This document shows positions 1 through 9,310 of a stretch of 64,000 bases of DNA, piece by piece. The notes below the pieces were generated by a model. The model was given only the letters and a program-made list of their open reading frames with translations. It was not told the origin of the DNA and searched no databases. Position numbers and translations under genes: made by a program. Positions within the stretch are counted from its first letter, which is position 1, and each line of letters opens with the position of its first letter. The DNA lies in the NCBI RefSeq assembly GCF_000746205.1, contig NZ_JQKV01000005.1, forward strand, positions 62,001 to 126,000, in the 5' to 3' direction. Source of the stretch: Halorubrum sp. BV1. GTDB taxonomy: Archaea; Halobacteriota; Halobacteria; Halobacteriales; Haloferacaceae.

Positions 1-417
1 GTTGAGCGGAGCGTATATCGTCCAGCCAGCGCTCAGCGTGCCGCCTTGGAAGAAGCTGATTGATAATAATACGCCTGAGAACAGGTACATCCAGTAGGAG
101 AGTGCGTTAAGCCGTGGGAACGCAAGGTCGTCGGCACCGATCTGGAGCGGCACGAAGTAGTTTGCAAAGCCGAAGGCAAACGGGGAGAGGAACCAGAACA
201 CCATTATCAGTCCGTGGGCAGTGACGGCCTCGTTGTACGCCAGCCCGGACAGGATCTGATTCGTTGGTTCCCAGAGCTGGACACGGATCAGTAAAGCAAG
301 GACACCGCCGAATAGTAGGAAGAACAGGGCAGTGATCGTGTAGAGGATCCCGATGTCCTTGTGGTTAGTCGTGACGAGCCATCGTTTGACCGAAGTCGTG
401 GGCGGGAGTTCGCTCAT
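1..417 (-). CDS. coxA: Cytochrome c oxidase subunit I, 5' part (gene continues beyond the left edge)
   Basis: Catalytic haem-copper subunit of a terminal oxidase in the cell membrane. Only the first 139 codons are in the window. After the start the protein reads MSELPPTTSVKRWLV, then NHKDIGILY, the usual entry into the first membrane helix of subunit I. EAVTAHGLIMVFWF follows, where the histidine near residue 68 corresponds to the low-spin haem a ligand. Then comes FVPLQIGADDLAFPRLNA, typical of the helix 2-3 loop. The start ATG overlaps the coxB stop as ATGA on the minus strand, so the two are translationally coupled. The copper-binding part lies outside the window, so haem type and proton-channel class cannot be judged. 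Family assignment is secure. Confidence 0.95.
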   Translation of the reverse strand, partial: MSELPPTTSVKRWLVTTNHKDIGILYTITALFFLLFGGVLALLIRVQLWEPTNQILSGLAYNEAVTAHGLIMVFWFLSPFAFGFANYFVPLQIGADDLAFPRLNALSYWMYLFSGVLLSISFFQGGTLSAGWTIYAPLN

Positions 418-1205
418 GTAGGGGCACCTCGAATGATCGCGTTGTCAACGCTGGGAGTATTTCCGGCGGAAGTCCTATCGATATTGGAGGTGTTTTCACT
501 TTGGGTACCTGTATACCATTCTTCCCACTCGTCTTGCGGGAGCACCGTGATTTGACCAGTCATCGCAGAGTGACCGGCCCCACAGAGCTCGAAGCATTCG
601 ACTCGGTACGTTGCCTCGCCGCCCTGTGCCTCGACTTCTTCGGAACTCACGGAGAACCAGACCTCGCTGGTCTCTCCGGGGATAGCGTCGGATTTTATCC
701 GCAACTCTGACGAGCCGAAGTTGTGCCACACGTCGCGTGAGGTCACGTCGAGGTTGACTCGGTTATCGGCCGGCACGACCATCTCGCCCGTCGTGGTGTG
801 GCCGTTCGGGTACTCGTACTCCCAGCCGAACTGGTACCCCTCGACGAGGATCTCGATGTCGCTCTCGTCTGCTGTGTCTGGCCCCTCCTCGACGTAGAGG
901 AGGATCCCGTACGCGTACACAACGAGACTGATAACGACGATCGCGCTCAGTCCAAATGAGAGGAAGAGCTTCTTCGCTTTCGGACCACCCTGTCCCGTCG
1001 GGAGCTCGCCGACCGTCGGCGCGTCGAAGTCTTCTTTCGGTTCGCCCCCGTCGTCGCGGTACTTGTACACGTTCCACAGCGTGTACGCCACGACGATGGT
1101 GCCGACGAGGGTACCGAGCGCGAGGAAGACGAAGAAGATCTCGTCGAAAACCTCCGCTTGCGCGCGCCAGTCGCTCCCTCGTTGTAAGATAACTGTGTCA
1201 ATCAT
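414..1205 (-). CDS. coxB: Cytochrome c oxidase subunit II (CuA subunit)
   Basis: 263-residue electron-entry subunit of the oxidase. Two membrane helices (about residues 22-47 and 80-104) precede an extracytoplasmic cupredoxin domain. CuA ligands are visible: the first histidine in VWHNFGSSELRIKSDAIPG, and the cluster CFELCGAGHSAM near residues 205-216, which fits C-x3-C-x3-H-x2-M. The CuA site means this is a cytochrome c/cupredoxin oxidase rather than a quinol oxidase; in haloarchaea the donor is usually a halocyanin. An acidic, Ser/Thr/Asn-rich tail follows the domain. The gene leads the coxB-coxA operon. Upstream, an AT-rich stretch near 1247-1256 could serve as a promoter on the minus strand. 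Confidence 0.96.
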   Translation of the reverse strand: MIDTVILQRGSDWRAQAEVFDEIFFVFLALGTLVGTIVVAYTLWNVYKYRDDGGEPKEDFDAPTVGELPTGQGGPKAKKLFLSFGLSAIVVISLVVYAYGILLYVEEGPDTADESDIEILVEGYQFGWEYEYPNGHTTTGEMVVPADNRVNLDVTSRDVWHNFGSSELRIKSDAIPGETSEVWFSVSSEEVEAQGGEATYRVECFELCGAGHSAMTGQITVLPQDEWEEWYTGTQSENTSNIDRTSAGNTPSVDNAIIRGAPT

Positions 1206-2102
1206 ATTTGCTTCCGTAGTCTCGCCCCTCTACTTCACGAGGGTCCACTTATTATTTTGTATCACCTGAGTAGAATAGTTGTACCGAGTTTTCGGAACAC
1301 CTGCCACGTGGGATTACCAACAATGTTACTATTAAAATATCTTGCTCGTGGTAGTCATTCAACCTGCCTTTGGAGGCGTAACTTGATGAAGACTGCCCTG
1401 AAGGCGGAGCTAGCAATTTCATCCGGCGCTTTCTTCCGAACCTGAATCCACTATCGATCGTAATTTGAGTCTCATAATCGGTGAAAATTCGGCAAATGGT
1501 AGTATTACACTTGAAAATCTGCGGCTGATGGCACTAATGGAAATTCTAGTCAACGACTTCTACGCGATCAATCGCAGCGTGGGATTTGCTGTCGGGAGTG
1601 TGCTTTATTTCTCGTGCGAGGAATCCATGTGTTTCAACAGCGTAATTCTGTCGAGAAACTCTCTAACTACACTTGGGACCGCTGTTGTCACGTTCTCGAG
1701 GAACTACCCATCCCGCTGGCGCGGTGATCAGCCCTCATTTGGAACTGCCCTGTTGGGTATCATGGTACAATTACACATAGAGATCAGTGAGCGAGGATGG
1801 TTATCGTGTACTCTTGAGGGTACTGTGTACGTGTAGAACGTGCTTTGCTCCTATATGCTGCCTACAAAGGGCTGCTCTTGAGGGTACTGTGTACGTGTAG
1901 AACCAATATGGATCGACACAGATACACTACTGTGAATCTCACCATACGGAAGGTAGCAACAACCACATAAACATGACCCGATTATTGTATACTGAGCGAT
2001 CAACGTCCTAGCGCCTGATCAATCTATATGGAATAATATGTTTTATGATGTCTATTCAGGCCGGTATAGTTTCAAGCAGACCAAGCACCCCTCTGTTGAA
2101 CT
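1206..2102. other. Long AT-rich intergenic region between coxB and the P-type ATPase
   Basis: About 900 bases between divergent genes. Open frames exist (for example 1465-1836 on the plus strand), but their codon use is unlike the neighbours, they lack recognisable motifs, and third positions are not GC-rich. The only clear structure is a perfect 29-base direct repeat at 1811-1839 and 1875-1903. The stretch probably holds both divergent promoters and may include decayed mobile-element sequence. Confidence 0.6.
1811..1903. repeat. Perfect 29-base direct repeat, two copies 64 bases apart
   Basis: The 29-base unit starting CTCTTGAGGG and ending GTGTAGAAC occurs at 1811-1839 and again at 1875-1903 with no mismatch; identity stops exactly at both edges. 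The unit contains the small dyad GTAC-TGT-GTAC. Such a duplication may come from slippage, from an excised or decayed mobile element, or may be a pair of protein-binding sites ahead of the ATPase gene. No choice can be made from sequence. Confidence 0.85.
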
Positions 2103-4601
2103 ATGACTGATAACTGCTACTTGTGTGGTCGCGAGGTTCACTCTTCCACATTTGAGACTGTCGGTGAACAATCGTTCTGTTCGAGTGGTTGCCACGATGT
2201 GTATACGACGCTCGGAGCTTCCGATTCTCCCGATGCCACGCAAACCTCATCTGAGAGCAAGATCGAAGAGGGAGACGACACGGGTCCTCCCAATCAACAT
2301 CGTTCTCAAACGTTCCTCCGGATCGACGGAATGTATTCTGCGACGTGTGAGGCGTATCTTGAATCTCTTGCCGATAAACAAGAGGGAGTGGCTAGTGCCG
2401 AGGCGAGTTACGTCACGGAGACGATCCGAGTTGAACACGACCCAGCCATTGTTTCGAAGGAATCGTTGCGCGAGGCACTGAGCTCGCTGGGTTACACCGC
2501 GTATCTCCGTGAAGATGCCTCATCAGACGTGGGTGAGGCCGGTGGCACGACACGTCGATCGCGGGAGATGGGTGGGATTCGAAAGCGCCGAGACGACCAG
2601 CTCTTGGGTATGCGATACTCCGTTGGGTTCCTCTTCGGTGCGTTTCTGTTGGTTCCATACGTTGCGATCCTCTATCCAGCGCAGCTCGCGTCGATTTTCG
2701 ACTGGCAAGTGCTCGAAATATTTGAGGGCACATTTCGGCTAAACAGTCAAGGGGCATTCGTGTTCCTCCGACTGTATTTCGTGATGACTGGTATCATTCT
2801 CGTCTTCACCGGTCTGCCAGTGTTGCGTGGCGCGTATATCAGTCTCAAAATGCGACGCCCGAACACCGACCTGTTGGTTGCGCTCACCGCCGTTAGCGCG
2901 TACGCGTACAGTACGGCTGCCGTTATTCTCGGGCAAAACGACATTTTCTATGATCTCGCGATCATCGTCACGGCTGCGGTTACCGCGATGGTATTCTACG
3001 AATCGTCGATCAAACAGCGGGCACTTGATCGTCTCACCGAACTCACCATTTCACAGGTCGAGAGTACACGAACGTACGACTCGGACGGGGAGACTCAGGA
3101 AGTTCGCGTGGAGGATCTCAGTACAGGGGATGTCGTGCTCGTCCGACAGGGCGAACGTGTTCCAATAGACGGTGAACTGGTTGAAGACAGTTGTACCGTC
3201 GACGAAGCGATCGTGACAGGGGAGTCACTTCCGGTGCTCAAACGCGCCGGCGACGACGTGATCGGGGGGTCGATCGTGACGGACGGGGCAGCGTTGGTCC
3301 GTGTCGCCCCGGACCTAACGAGTAGTATCGACCGGATAACGACTGCCGTCTGGGACCTACAGAGCGCGACTCACGGCGTCCAACGCCATGCTGACCAACT
3401 CGCGTCGTACGCCGTCTTCCTCGTCGTCGGAGCCGCTGTCGCGGTTGGCGGCGTCGGTGTACTCGCATTCGGGATGGGCCTGCCAGATGCCCTCCTCCTC
3501 GCGCTGTTGATCATCCTTGCCGGCTCACCGTGGGCTCTCGGCCTTGCGACGCCCCTGTCGGTCGCGAAGAGCCTCTCCAGTGCGCTCCGCCGCGGGATCA
3601 TCATCTTCGACGAAACAGTTTTTGAACGGCTCCGCGACGTCGATATCGTCGTCTTCGATAAGACGGGGACACTCACAACCGGAGAGATGGAAGTGATCAA
3701 AGCGGACGCGCCTCCCGAGTTGCTCGACGCCGTCGCCGCACTCGAACAACGGGCGTCACATCCCGCCGCGAACGCTATCACGACGGCATTCGCTGGGAAA
3801 GACGGTAGCGACGGCACAGCGGATCAGCCGGACTCCGGAGATGACGCGGCCGGAACGGAAGGCGTCGGTCAGATACGCGAGTTCACGAACCATCGGTCCG
3901 GTATCGAAGGCGTGATCGGCAACACATCGTACCTCGTCGGAAACCTTGATCTGTTCGCAGAACAGGGGTGGACCGTCGACGACGACATCCGATCTCGGAT
4001 CGCCGACGCCCAGGAATTCGGACAGCTTCCGGTGGTCGTCGGTCGTGACGGGACAGCAGAGGGGCTGATTGTCGTCGGGGACGAGCCGCGAGACGGCTGG
4101 GATGACACCGTCTCTCGGCTTGGGGAACGGGGCACGGAGATCGTCGTCCTGACCGGCGACGACGAGGAGGCAACGGACTTCTTCAAGCGACACGACGCCG
4201 TGACGCACGTCTTTGCGACGGTTCCGCCGGAGGGGAAGACGGCAACGATCCGGCGGCTCAAATCTGATGGGGAGGTCGCGATGGTCGGTGACGGTACCAA
4301 CGACGCCCCGGCCCTCGCCGCTGCCGACCTCGGTATCTCTCTGGGCGGCGGTACAGCACTAGCCGCCGACGCTGCCGACATTGCCATCGTCGACAACGAC
4401 ATCCGCTCTGTCGAAACCGCCTTCGACCTCGCGGGAGCGGCTCGCCGCCGCGTGAAACAGAACAACCTCCTCGCGTTCTCCTACAATGGTATCGCCCTCG
4501 CGGCGTTGGCTGTCGGGTTCTTCAATCCGCTGACGGCAGCGGCCGCGGTCATTGCCGGCGGTGGGTTGATCGCGGTAAACACTCAACGGAAGCTAATTTG
4601 A
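2103..4601 (+). CDS. P1B-type heavy-metal ATPase with N-terminal Cys-cluster domain and SPW membrane motif
   Basis: 832-residue cation-pumping ATPase. The N-terminus carries a metal-binding cysteine cluster (CYLCG at residues 5-9, FCSSGCHDVY near 25-34), as in ATPases linked to cytochrome oxidase assembly (CcoI/FixI type). A heavy-metal-associated-like domain follows (about 63-135), but its CxxC is lost (YSATCEAY). Catalytic parts are intact: TGES near 370, phosphorylated Asp in FDKTGTLTTGE near 519, RASHPAAN (the P1B His-Pro signature), and GDGTNDAPALAAADLG near 730. The sixth-helix metal motif, normally CPC, CPH or SPC, reads GSPWALGLATP near 475, so the usual thiolate ligands are absent. 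Divergent from coxBA, which suggests copper handling for the oxidase; the substrate is inference. Confidence 0.9.
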   Translation: MTDNCYLCGREVHSSTFETVGEQSFCSSGCHDVYTTLGASDSPDATQTSSESKIEEGDDTGPPNQHRSQTFLRIDGMYSATCEAYLESLADKQEGVASAEASYVTETIRVEHDPAIVSKESLREALSSLGYTAYLREDASSDVGEAGGTTRRSREMGGIRKRRDDQLLGMRYSVGFLFGAFLLVPYVAILYPAQLASIFDWQVLEIFEGTFRLNSQGAFVFLRLYFVMTGIILVFTGLPVLRGAYISLKMRRPNTDLLVALTAVSAYAYSTAAVILGQNDIFYDLAIIVTAAVTAMVFYESSIKQRALDRLTELTISQVESTRTYDSDGETQEVRVEDLSTGDVVLVRQGERVPIDGELVEDSCTVDEAIVTGESLPVLKRAGDDVIGGSIVTDGAALVRVAPDLTSSIDRITTAVWDLQSATHGVQRHADQLASYAVFLVVGAAVAVGGVGVLAFGMGLPDALLLALLIILAGSPWALGLATPLSVAKSLSSALRRGIIIFDETVFERLRDVDIVVFDKTGTLTTGEMEVIKADAPPELLDAVAALEQRASHPAANAITTAFAGKDGSDGTADQPDSGDDAAGTEGVGQIREFTNHRSGIEGVIGNTSYLVGNLDLFAEQGWTVDDDIRSRIADAQEFGQLPVVVGRDGTAEGLIVVGDEPRDGWDDTVSRLGERGTEIVVLTGDDEEATDFFKRHDAVTHVFATVPPEGKTATIRRLKSDGEVAMVGDGTNDAPALAAADLGISLGGGTALAADAADIAIVDNDIRSVETAFDLAGAARRRVKQNNLLAFSYNGIALAALAVGFFNPLTAAAAVIAGGGLIAVNTQRKLI

Positions 4602-4770
4602 TGAGGGGTACGGCCTCCAAACGAGCACGGATCCGAGCTGTCTCACCGACGTGGTATGAAGGGTGGATATCAAGGTTCGCGCATCGTTGATCCGACTGTT
4701 GGGGTCACCATCCGGCTCCTCATTCCTTCTGTTTCTTAAGGACTATGCTTGTCTAGATACTACTACAACT

Positions 4771-4956
4771 ATGGAGTTCGACTTTACACGTTCGGTGGTT
4801 CCGCTCGCCGTGATCGTCGCTGTCGCAACGGTCGCGCTAACCGCAGTGATGGCACCTTCGACCGTATTTATGATGGTTCTTCCCTCGATGATCGCGTTCT
4901 CGGTGGTCGCGTACTTTTTCGGGATGAAACACGGCGAATTCCGCGTTAGTCCGTAG
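4771..4956 (+). CDS. Small two-helix haloarchaeal membrane protein
   Basis: 61-residue protein starting MEFDFTRSVVPLAVI. Two hydrophobic segments (about residues 9-27 and 32-50) are separated by a short MAPSTVF loop, and the tail is polar with a GMKHGEF motif. An upstream in-frame start at 4663 would add 36 residues with no family character, so the ATG at 4771 is preferred. I recall conserved short haloarchaeal proteins of this shape next to respiratory or metal genes, but know no function for them. It follows the P-type ATPase on the same strand by about 170 bases. Confidence 0.7.
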   Translation: MEFDFTRSVVPLAVIVAVATVALTAVMAPSTVFMMVLPSMIAFSVVAYFFGMKHGEFRVSP

Positions 4957-5102
4957 CGGTCCTGTCCGGTACTGCCCCCAAACTCACAGTGTCCGTCCGT
5001 CTGAAGCGTCTTCATTCGGGTTACTACGTCCGGTGGTCCGCACTTCGTTTCAACAAAACTTGATGAACGATCAGCAACGGAGGATCGATGTGGCCGAGAC
5101 GC

Positions 5103-6305
5103 CTATTCTGTGACTCCCGTACTGATCTCAGACGTATCTTTTCGGATAGGTGCTGGGGAGTCAATCGAATACACGAGCGTGCCGGTGAACAGTGCGATGC
5201 TACCTAACAAGAATATTGAACTCAGTGGCGACGCCGAATCGACGAAGATCCAGTATATCGGCGCCGCGATCGTCGGGCCGGCCGCGATGACGGCGACTTG
5301 GGAGACGAGTGGCCCACAACACCCACACGTACACGCACCGACGACCGTCGCCGTCCCGGCCGTGCTCTGTGTGGCGCCCGCCTGCCGATCGAGACGCCAC
5401 GAGTGAGCGACGGCGGCTGCGTTCAATCCCACGAGAACGCCGAGTAGTCCCAGTACGATGACCACTCCAGGCGAGATCGCGATGAAAAACGGGACGTCAG
5501 GAAGCAGTACCTCAAGGGTGGGCCATCGCACGATCTGATACAGCACGTTCAGGACAGCTATGGTCGTCTCTTGCGGAGCCCCCTCTTCACTGAAGAACGA
5601 CAGGTATCCTGCCGTCGCCATGAAGAAGAGGCTCACCATGACTCCGACGCTGAATCCGAACCGACGCGCCACCGAATCCCGAAGGATCGTCGACAGCGCC
5701 GCGCCAACGTCTTTCCAGAGAATGTATCCGACGAGCAGCGGTGTCGCGAGGACGATCCCGTATCCTATCGGATTGGTGTAGCCGCTGAACCCGGGCAGCA
5801 GATACGGATACAGTATCCAGCCGCCGAACAGTATTCCGAGAGCCATGTACCGAGGACGTGTCGTCCATCGAACGAGTCCGGTGATAAAACTCGCAACCAC
5901 GACTAACAGGCCGGTTCCGATCGCGAGCGGCTGATACAAAGACCGCGAGAACGGCATCGAATCTGCCTGATACGTCGGATCCGGGGCCAGGCCCTCAAAG
6001 AGGATCGCACCGGCGACAGCAACTCCGATGCCGACCGCAATCCCGTACAGAGCGGCTCTCGGTGAGATCCGTTCCCTTCGCTTGAGGAGAACGAGCGCAC
6101 CGACTGCGAGGGCGCCGATACCAGCGATCGCCAGCCCGTGCGACTGTGTGAAACCCGACGCCTCGGCGCCACCGTGGGCCGAAACTGTGGGGACCAGCGA
6201 AAGGAGACTGATCCCGACAGAAACCAGGACGAGTAGGCGGATCGACCTTCTGCGAGATTTCGGTCTGTCACCATCCGCTTTCTCTTTCCGGCCTTTCTGA
6301 GTCAT
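5103..6305 (-). CDS. Polytopic membrane protein with CTCGCCGP motif
   Basis: 400-residue integral membrane protein. After a basic N-terminus there is a first hydrophobic segment ending in VSAHGG, which could be a signal peptide or first helix; about eight further helices follow. The most distinctive feature is CTCGCCGP near residues 325-335, inside or beside a membrane segment. Four closely spaced cysteines at a membrane face suggest metal or haem binding or a redox disulfide, although no named family is recognised. It sits between the oxidase-linked ATPase and a multicopper oxidase, all in a copper-rich neighbourhood, so a role in copper or oxidase assembly is plausible but inferred. Confidence 0.75.
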   Translation of the reverse strand: MTQKGRKEKADGDRPKSRRRSIRLLVLVSVGISLLSLVPTVSAHGGAEASGFTQSHGLAIAGIGALAVGALVLLKRRERISPRAALYGIAVGIGVAVAGAILFEGLAPDPTYQADSMPFSRSLYQPLAIGTGLLVVVASFITGLVRWTTRPRYMALGILFGGWILYPYLLPGFSGYTNPIGYGIVLATPLLVGYILWKDVGAALSTILRDSVARRFGFSVGVMVSLFFMATAGYLSFFSEEGAPQETTIAVLNVLYQIVRWPTLEVLLPDVPFFIAISPGVVIVLGLLGVLVGLNAAAVAHSWRLDRQAGATQSTAGTATVVGACTCGCCGPLVSQVAVIAAGPTIAAPIYWIFVDSASPLSSIFLLGSIALFTGTLVYSIDSPAPIRKDTSEISTGVTE

Positions 6306-6459
6306 TACGCGAGCTTAGTAACTCACACACAACTATCTGTCTCTCTCGTTTCCCCGAGACGCACCTCGTGACCACCTGAGAGTCTGTGTATGAGTGGAAC
6401 CGTGCTGTAGAGCCCCGACTAGAAAGGCTCGGAGGGAGGGGGGAGGGTGTCTGATCGTG

Positions 6460-7617
6460 TCAGTTCGGTTCGTAGCCGGCGTATTCCATGAGCTGGCTGA
6501 AGATGTCCGTATCCATGACGGAGCGATACACAACCCCCGTAAGCATGCCACCGGGGTAGAACGACCCGTTCATCACGTGGTTGACTTTGTGGCAGTGCAT
6601 GAGGTAGATCCCGGGGTCTGCGTCCGCCGTGAACTCGATTGTGTGTCGTTCAGCGGGTGCAATATTCGTGACATCCATGTCGTGGCGGGTGGCCTCCGGA
6701 ACCGTCCCACCGTCCTTTTCGACGCGCCGGAAGCGGTGGTTGTGGATGTGTATCGGGTGTGACATGTATCCCCCGTTGACGAGGTGAATACGGACCTGAT
6801 CGCCCTGATCGACAATGATCGGTGACCCTTGTTCGGGGTGGAGCGTCCGGGGTGCGCTCTTCCCGTTAACCGTGAAGACGTCCGGAGTCCGCGAGGTCGT
6901 ATCGTAGGTAAAATCCGCCTCTCCGGCCCATTTTTCCGGGATCCGTGAGTCCCAGTCTTTGATCGTCATGAAGTACTCCCGGTCCGCCGACTCGTAGCCT
7001 TCGGGGTCGACCCGAAAGATACCGTACATTCCCATATCGATGTGACGGTGTGTCTGGAAGTGACAGTGGTACAGGTGCGTCCCCGGAACGTTCGCCGGAA
7101 TTTCATAGGTGTGTTTCTCACCCGCCGGGACTTGGATTCCGGTCGATGTCGGAACACCGTCGTTCTTCCATGTTTTGGTGACCCCGTGGAAGTGGATGGT
7201 ATGGGGTCGACGCCCATTCGTATTGTCGAGGGTCACTTCCATGTCATTCCCTTCGGTTGTCCGAAGGATCGGGCCTGGAACGCTCGGGTCGTTGTCGTCG
7301 GCCTGCCATGCCCAGACTCGGGGAAACTCGACCGGGCCGCCCATTGAATCAAGTGGATGGACCGCGTGTCGCGCCGGCTGCGTCCCCATCGTCACGGATC
7401 CTCCCTGTTCGTCGACATTAATCACCGTCGGAGGACTGGTGTAGGGAAGATCAGACGATGTCGTCTGTGCTTCACTCGGGGTGCCCGTGGCCGCTGTCGG
7501 CGCGTCGATTGTTTTGGATGAACAGCCCGCCAACGCCGACACGCCTGTCACCCCAGTCGCAGCGAGAAATTCTCTCCGGGATAGTCCGGTTCCAGGGGCA
7601 CCGAAAGATCTAGTCAT
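6460..7617 (-). CDS. Multicopper oxidase, lipoprotein or Tat substrate, two-domain type
   Basis: 385-residue secreted cupredoxin oxidase. The start at 7617 gives MTRSFG followed by the twin-arginine motif SRREFLAA and a lipobox ending LAGC, so it is probably Tat-exported and lipid-anchored; an upstream start would bury this signal. Copper motifs in order: HTIHFHG, HLYHCHFQTHRHIDMGM, SHPIHIHNHRFR, and YLMHCHKVNHVMNG. Both domains keep a Cys-containing His-Cys-His element, so each could hold a type 1 copper, unlike the second oxidase in this window. Substrate cannot be deduced. A TATA-like TTTTAATAC on the minus strand near 7643-7652 fits a nearly leaderless start. Confidence 0.9.
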   Translation of the reverse strand: MTRSFGAPGTGLSRREFLAATGVTGVSALAGCSSKTIDAPTAATGTPSEAQTTSSDLPYTSPPTVINVDEQGGSVTMGTQPARHAVHPLDSMGGPVEFPRVWAWQADDNDPSVPGPILRTTEGNDMEVTLDNTNGRRPHTIHFHGVTKTWKNDGVPTSTGIQVPAGEKHTYEIPANVPGTHLYHCHFQTHRHIDMGMYGIFRVDPEGYESADREYFMTIKDWDSRIPEKWAGEADFTYDTTSRTPDVFTVNGKSAPRTLHPEQGSPIIVDQGDQVRIHLVNGGYMSHPIHIHNHRFRRVEKDGGTVPEATRHDMDVTNIAPAERHTIEFTADADPGIYLMHCHKVNHVMNGSFYPGGMLTGVVYRSVMDTDIFSQLMEYAGYEPN

Positions 7618-7779
7618 GGTACATTTGGAATACTTTGTTGTCGTATTAAAACAGGAATGCGGAATCCCCGTCAGTGAGAGACCCCTACGAACATATTCGG
7701 CTACAGTCAAACTATCCGCAAGTAAGGCACTTGTGTAGCGGTCAAAGAAACAAATACGCTATCAACAGATAGCGAACAG

Positions 7780-8508
7780 TTACACGCCGCCAGTAGCTGT
7801 TAGATATGCGATGGTAAATTGTATCGCATTATACGCACCATGAATCACGGCCGGAACAGTGAGGTTATCGGTGTATTCGTAGGTCGCACCGAGTACCAAG
7901 GCGAGAATGAATGCGATACCGACGTACACGAGTTTCCCTTCCCCGCTCAACGAAAAGAGATGGATCGACGCGAAGAGGATGCTTGCAAGAACGATTGCAC
8001 GGGTTGGATGTAGTGTTTCTCGAAGTGTCCCCTGAACCAATCCTCGGTATAGGAGCTCTTCGCCCGGACCAACTAACAAAAACGATAGAGGAATTAGAAC
8101 CAGAAAGGCTGTTGGATTCTGTTGACCAATCGTTACTACCTGATTTTCTGCAGATTCCAGTCCAAGTGCGGAAGTGATGCGTGATGAGACAACGAGTAGG
8201 CTGAGAAGCGTACCTATTCCTCCGATAGTCACAGCAATATCCCGGCGGTCCGGAATCGAAAGCGAAACGAATGTGTAGTTGAGACCGCGGAATCTGAGAT
8301 AGAGGATTGAGAGCCCTCCGAATGTTACTCCTTGTAACAAGATCGTGGTCATCACGAGGCGCAATGATGGACGAGCGGTTACGTCGATCCCGAATGCGCC
8401 CAGTAATGCGGCAGCGATGGTGACAATAATCGATCCAATAACCGTTGAGCCGTACGTCAGTCCAACTGCACTGCCGACAGACTGGATCCGTGTAATTAAA
8501 TTTGTCAT
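7780..8508 (-). CDS. CPBP-family intramembrane metalloprotease
   Basis: 242-residue membrane protein with about seven helices. The signature motifs of the CPBP (Abi/CAAX-protease-related) family are present in order: GPGEELLYRGLVQG (motif EExxxR), FASIHLFSL (second-motif histidine), and VIHGAYNAI (third-motif histidine). These residues form the presumed metal site within the membrane. Members process prenylated or other membrane proteins, and some serve bacteriocin immunity; the target here is unknown. It is transcribed towards the multicopper oxidase but is separated from it by about 160 bases, so co-transcription is uncertain. Confidence 0.88.
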   Translation of the reverse strand: MTNLITRIQSVGSAVGLTYGSTVIGSIIVTIAAALLGAFGIDVTARPSLRLVMTTILLQGVTFGGLSILYLRFRGLNYTFVSLSIPDRRDIAVTIGGIGTLLSLLVVSSRITSALGLESAENQVVTIGQQNPTAFLVLIPLSFLLVGPGEELLYRGLVQGTLRETLHPTRAIVLASILFASIHLFSLSGEGKLVYVGIAFILALVLGATYEYTDNLTVPAVIHGAYNAIQFTIAYLTATGGV

Positions 8509-9310
8509 TTGAAAATACCTGTTACTGATCGGTTTGCGTGAGCAATACGTCGAGTTCCGATACTGAGTTGTGCTGATAAATTGGCGCTTTTGATCATTAA
8601 TTGTCTGATGTTGTTCGTTTGTCTCTCAGATACAGCCAAACAAATAGCTTCTGTGGCTGTAATGTGCATGAATGCCAGGAGTGGGAGATTCGGAATTGTT
8701 AGTCCATCTACGGGAGTCTGTCATCGTACAGCGGCGCACGGTGATTTGTATGAGCAGGAGGTTGTCGCCGCCTGTACCATCGGGTGATACGTTGAGAACA
8801 CTCTACTAGGAACCGATAAGTGAATGTTAGTCCACCAAACTGACAGATGAGACCTGATTGCTGTAACACCTAGGACGATTACTAGTGGGTTCATCAGAAT
8901 TCGTTGGTACCAACCGAGGACACATGGTCGCAGTCCGAGGCCGAGGCTGAACCAGAAAATCCCAATTGTTGCGATCTCTGCGACGGAAATAGACTTTCCA
9001 ATACGAATTGGTTCCGTTCGTACCCCATCTAAAATTCGTTTAGTAAGGGGACAGGTCGTTGTTCTTTATTTACTAGGCTGACCACCCCATCGTGAATTGA
9101 ATGATTAGTATTCATTATACCGGTGAACATATTTTTATTGATAGGATGCTTCCTAATTACAATAAGTCTATCAACAGTTTGGTTACAAAGGTATAGGTCG
9201 GATTCCTCCCGAATGGGATTCCGCCACTTGTTCAATACGCAGCTACCCCTCAGAACAGGTAAGAAGCCCCACGATTTGGGGGGAACAAACCTATTCATCG
9301 GGTTACTATT
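8509..9310. other. AT-rich intergenic region with a possible decayed membrane-gene fragment
   Basis: About 800 bases without a convincing gene. On the minus strand, roughly 8720-9040, one frame stays open for about 105 codons and reads like a membrane protein piece (IRIGKSISVAEIATIGIFWF, then LMNPLVIVLGVTAI), but it has no start codon at its head and no recognisable family. It may be a remnant. The rest is AT-rich and presumably carries the promoter of the TFB gene at 9311 (for example ATATTTTTATTG near 9128-9139). Confidence 0.4.

Noticed and set aside
1465..1836. 123-codon frame in the cox/ATPase intergenic region
   Set aside because: AT-rich third positions, no acidic bias, no motif, ends inside the direct repeat. 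Kept only as part of the intergenic description.
8581..8787. 68-codon plus-strand frame upstream of the CPBP protease gene
   Set aside because: No supporting motif and overlapping a more protein-like minus-strand stretch; neither is convincing.
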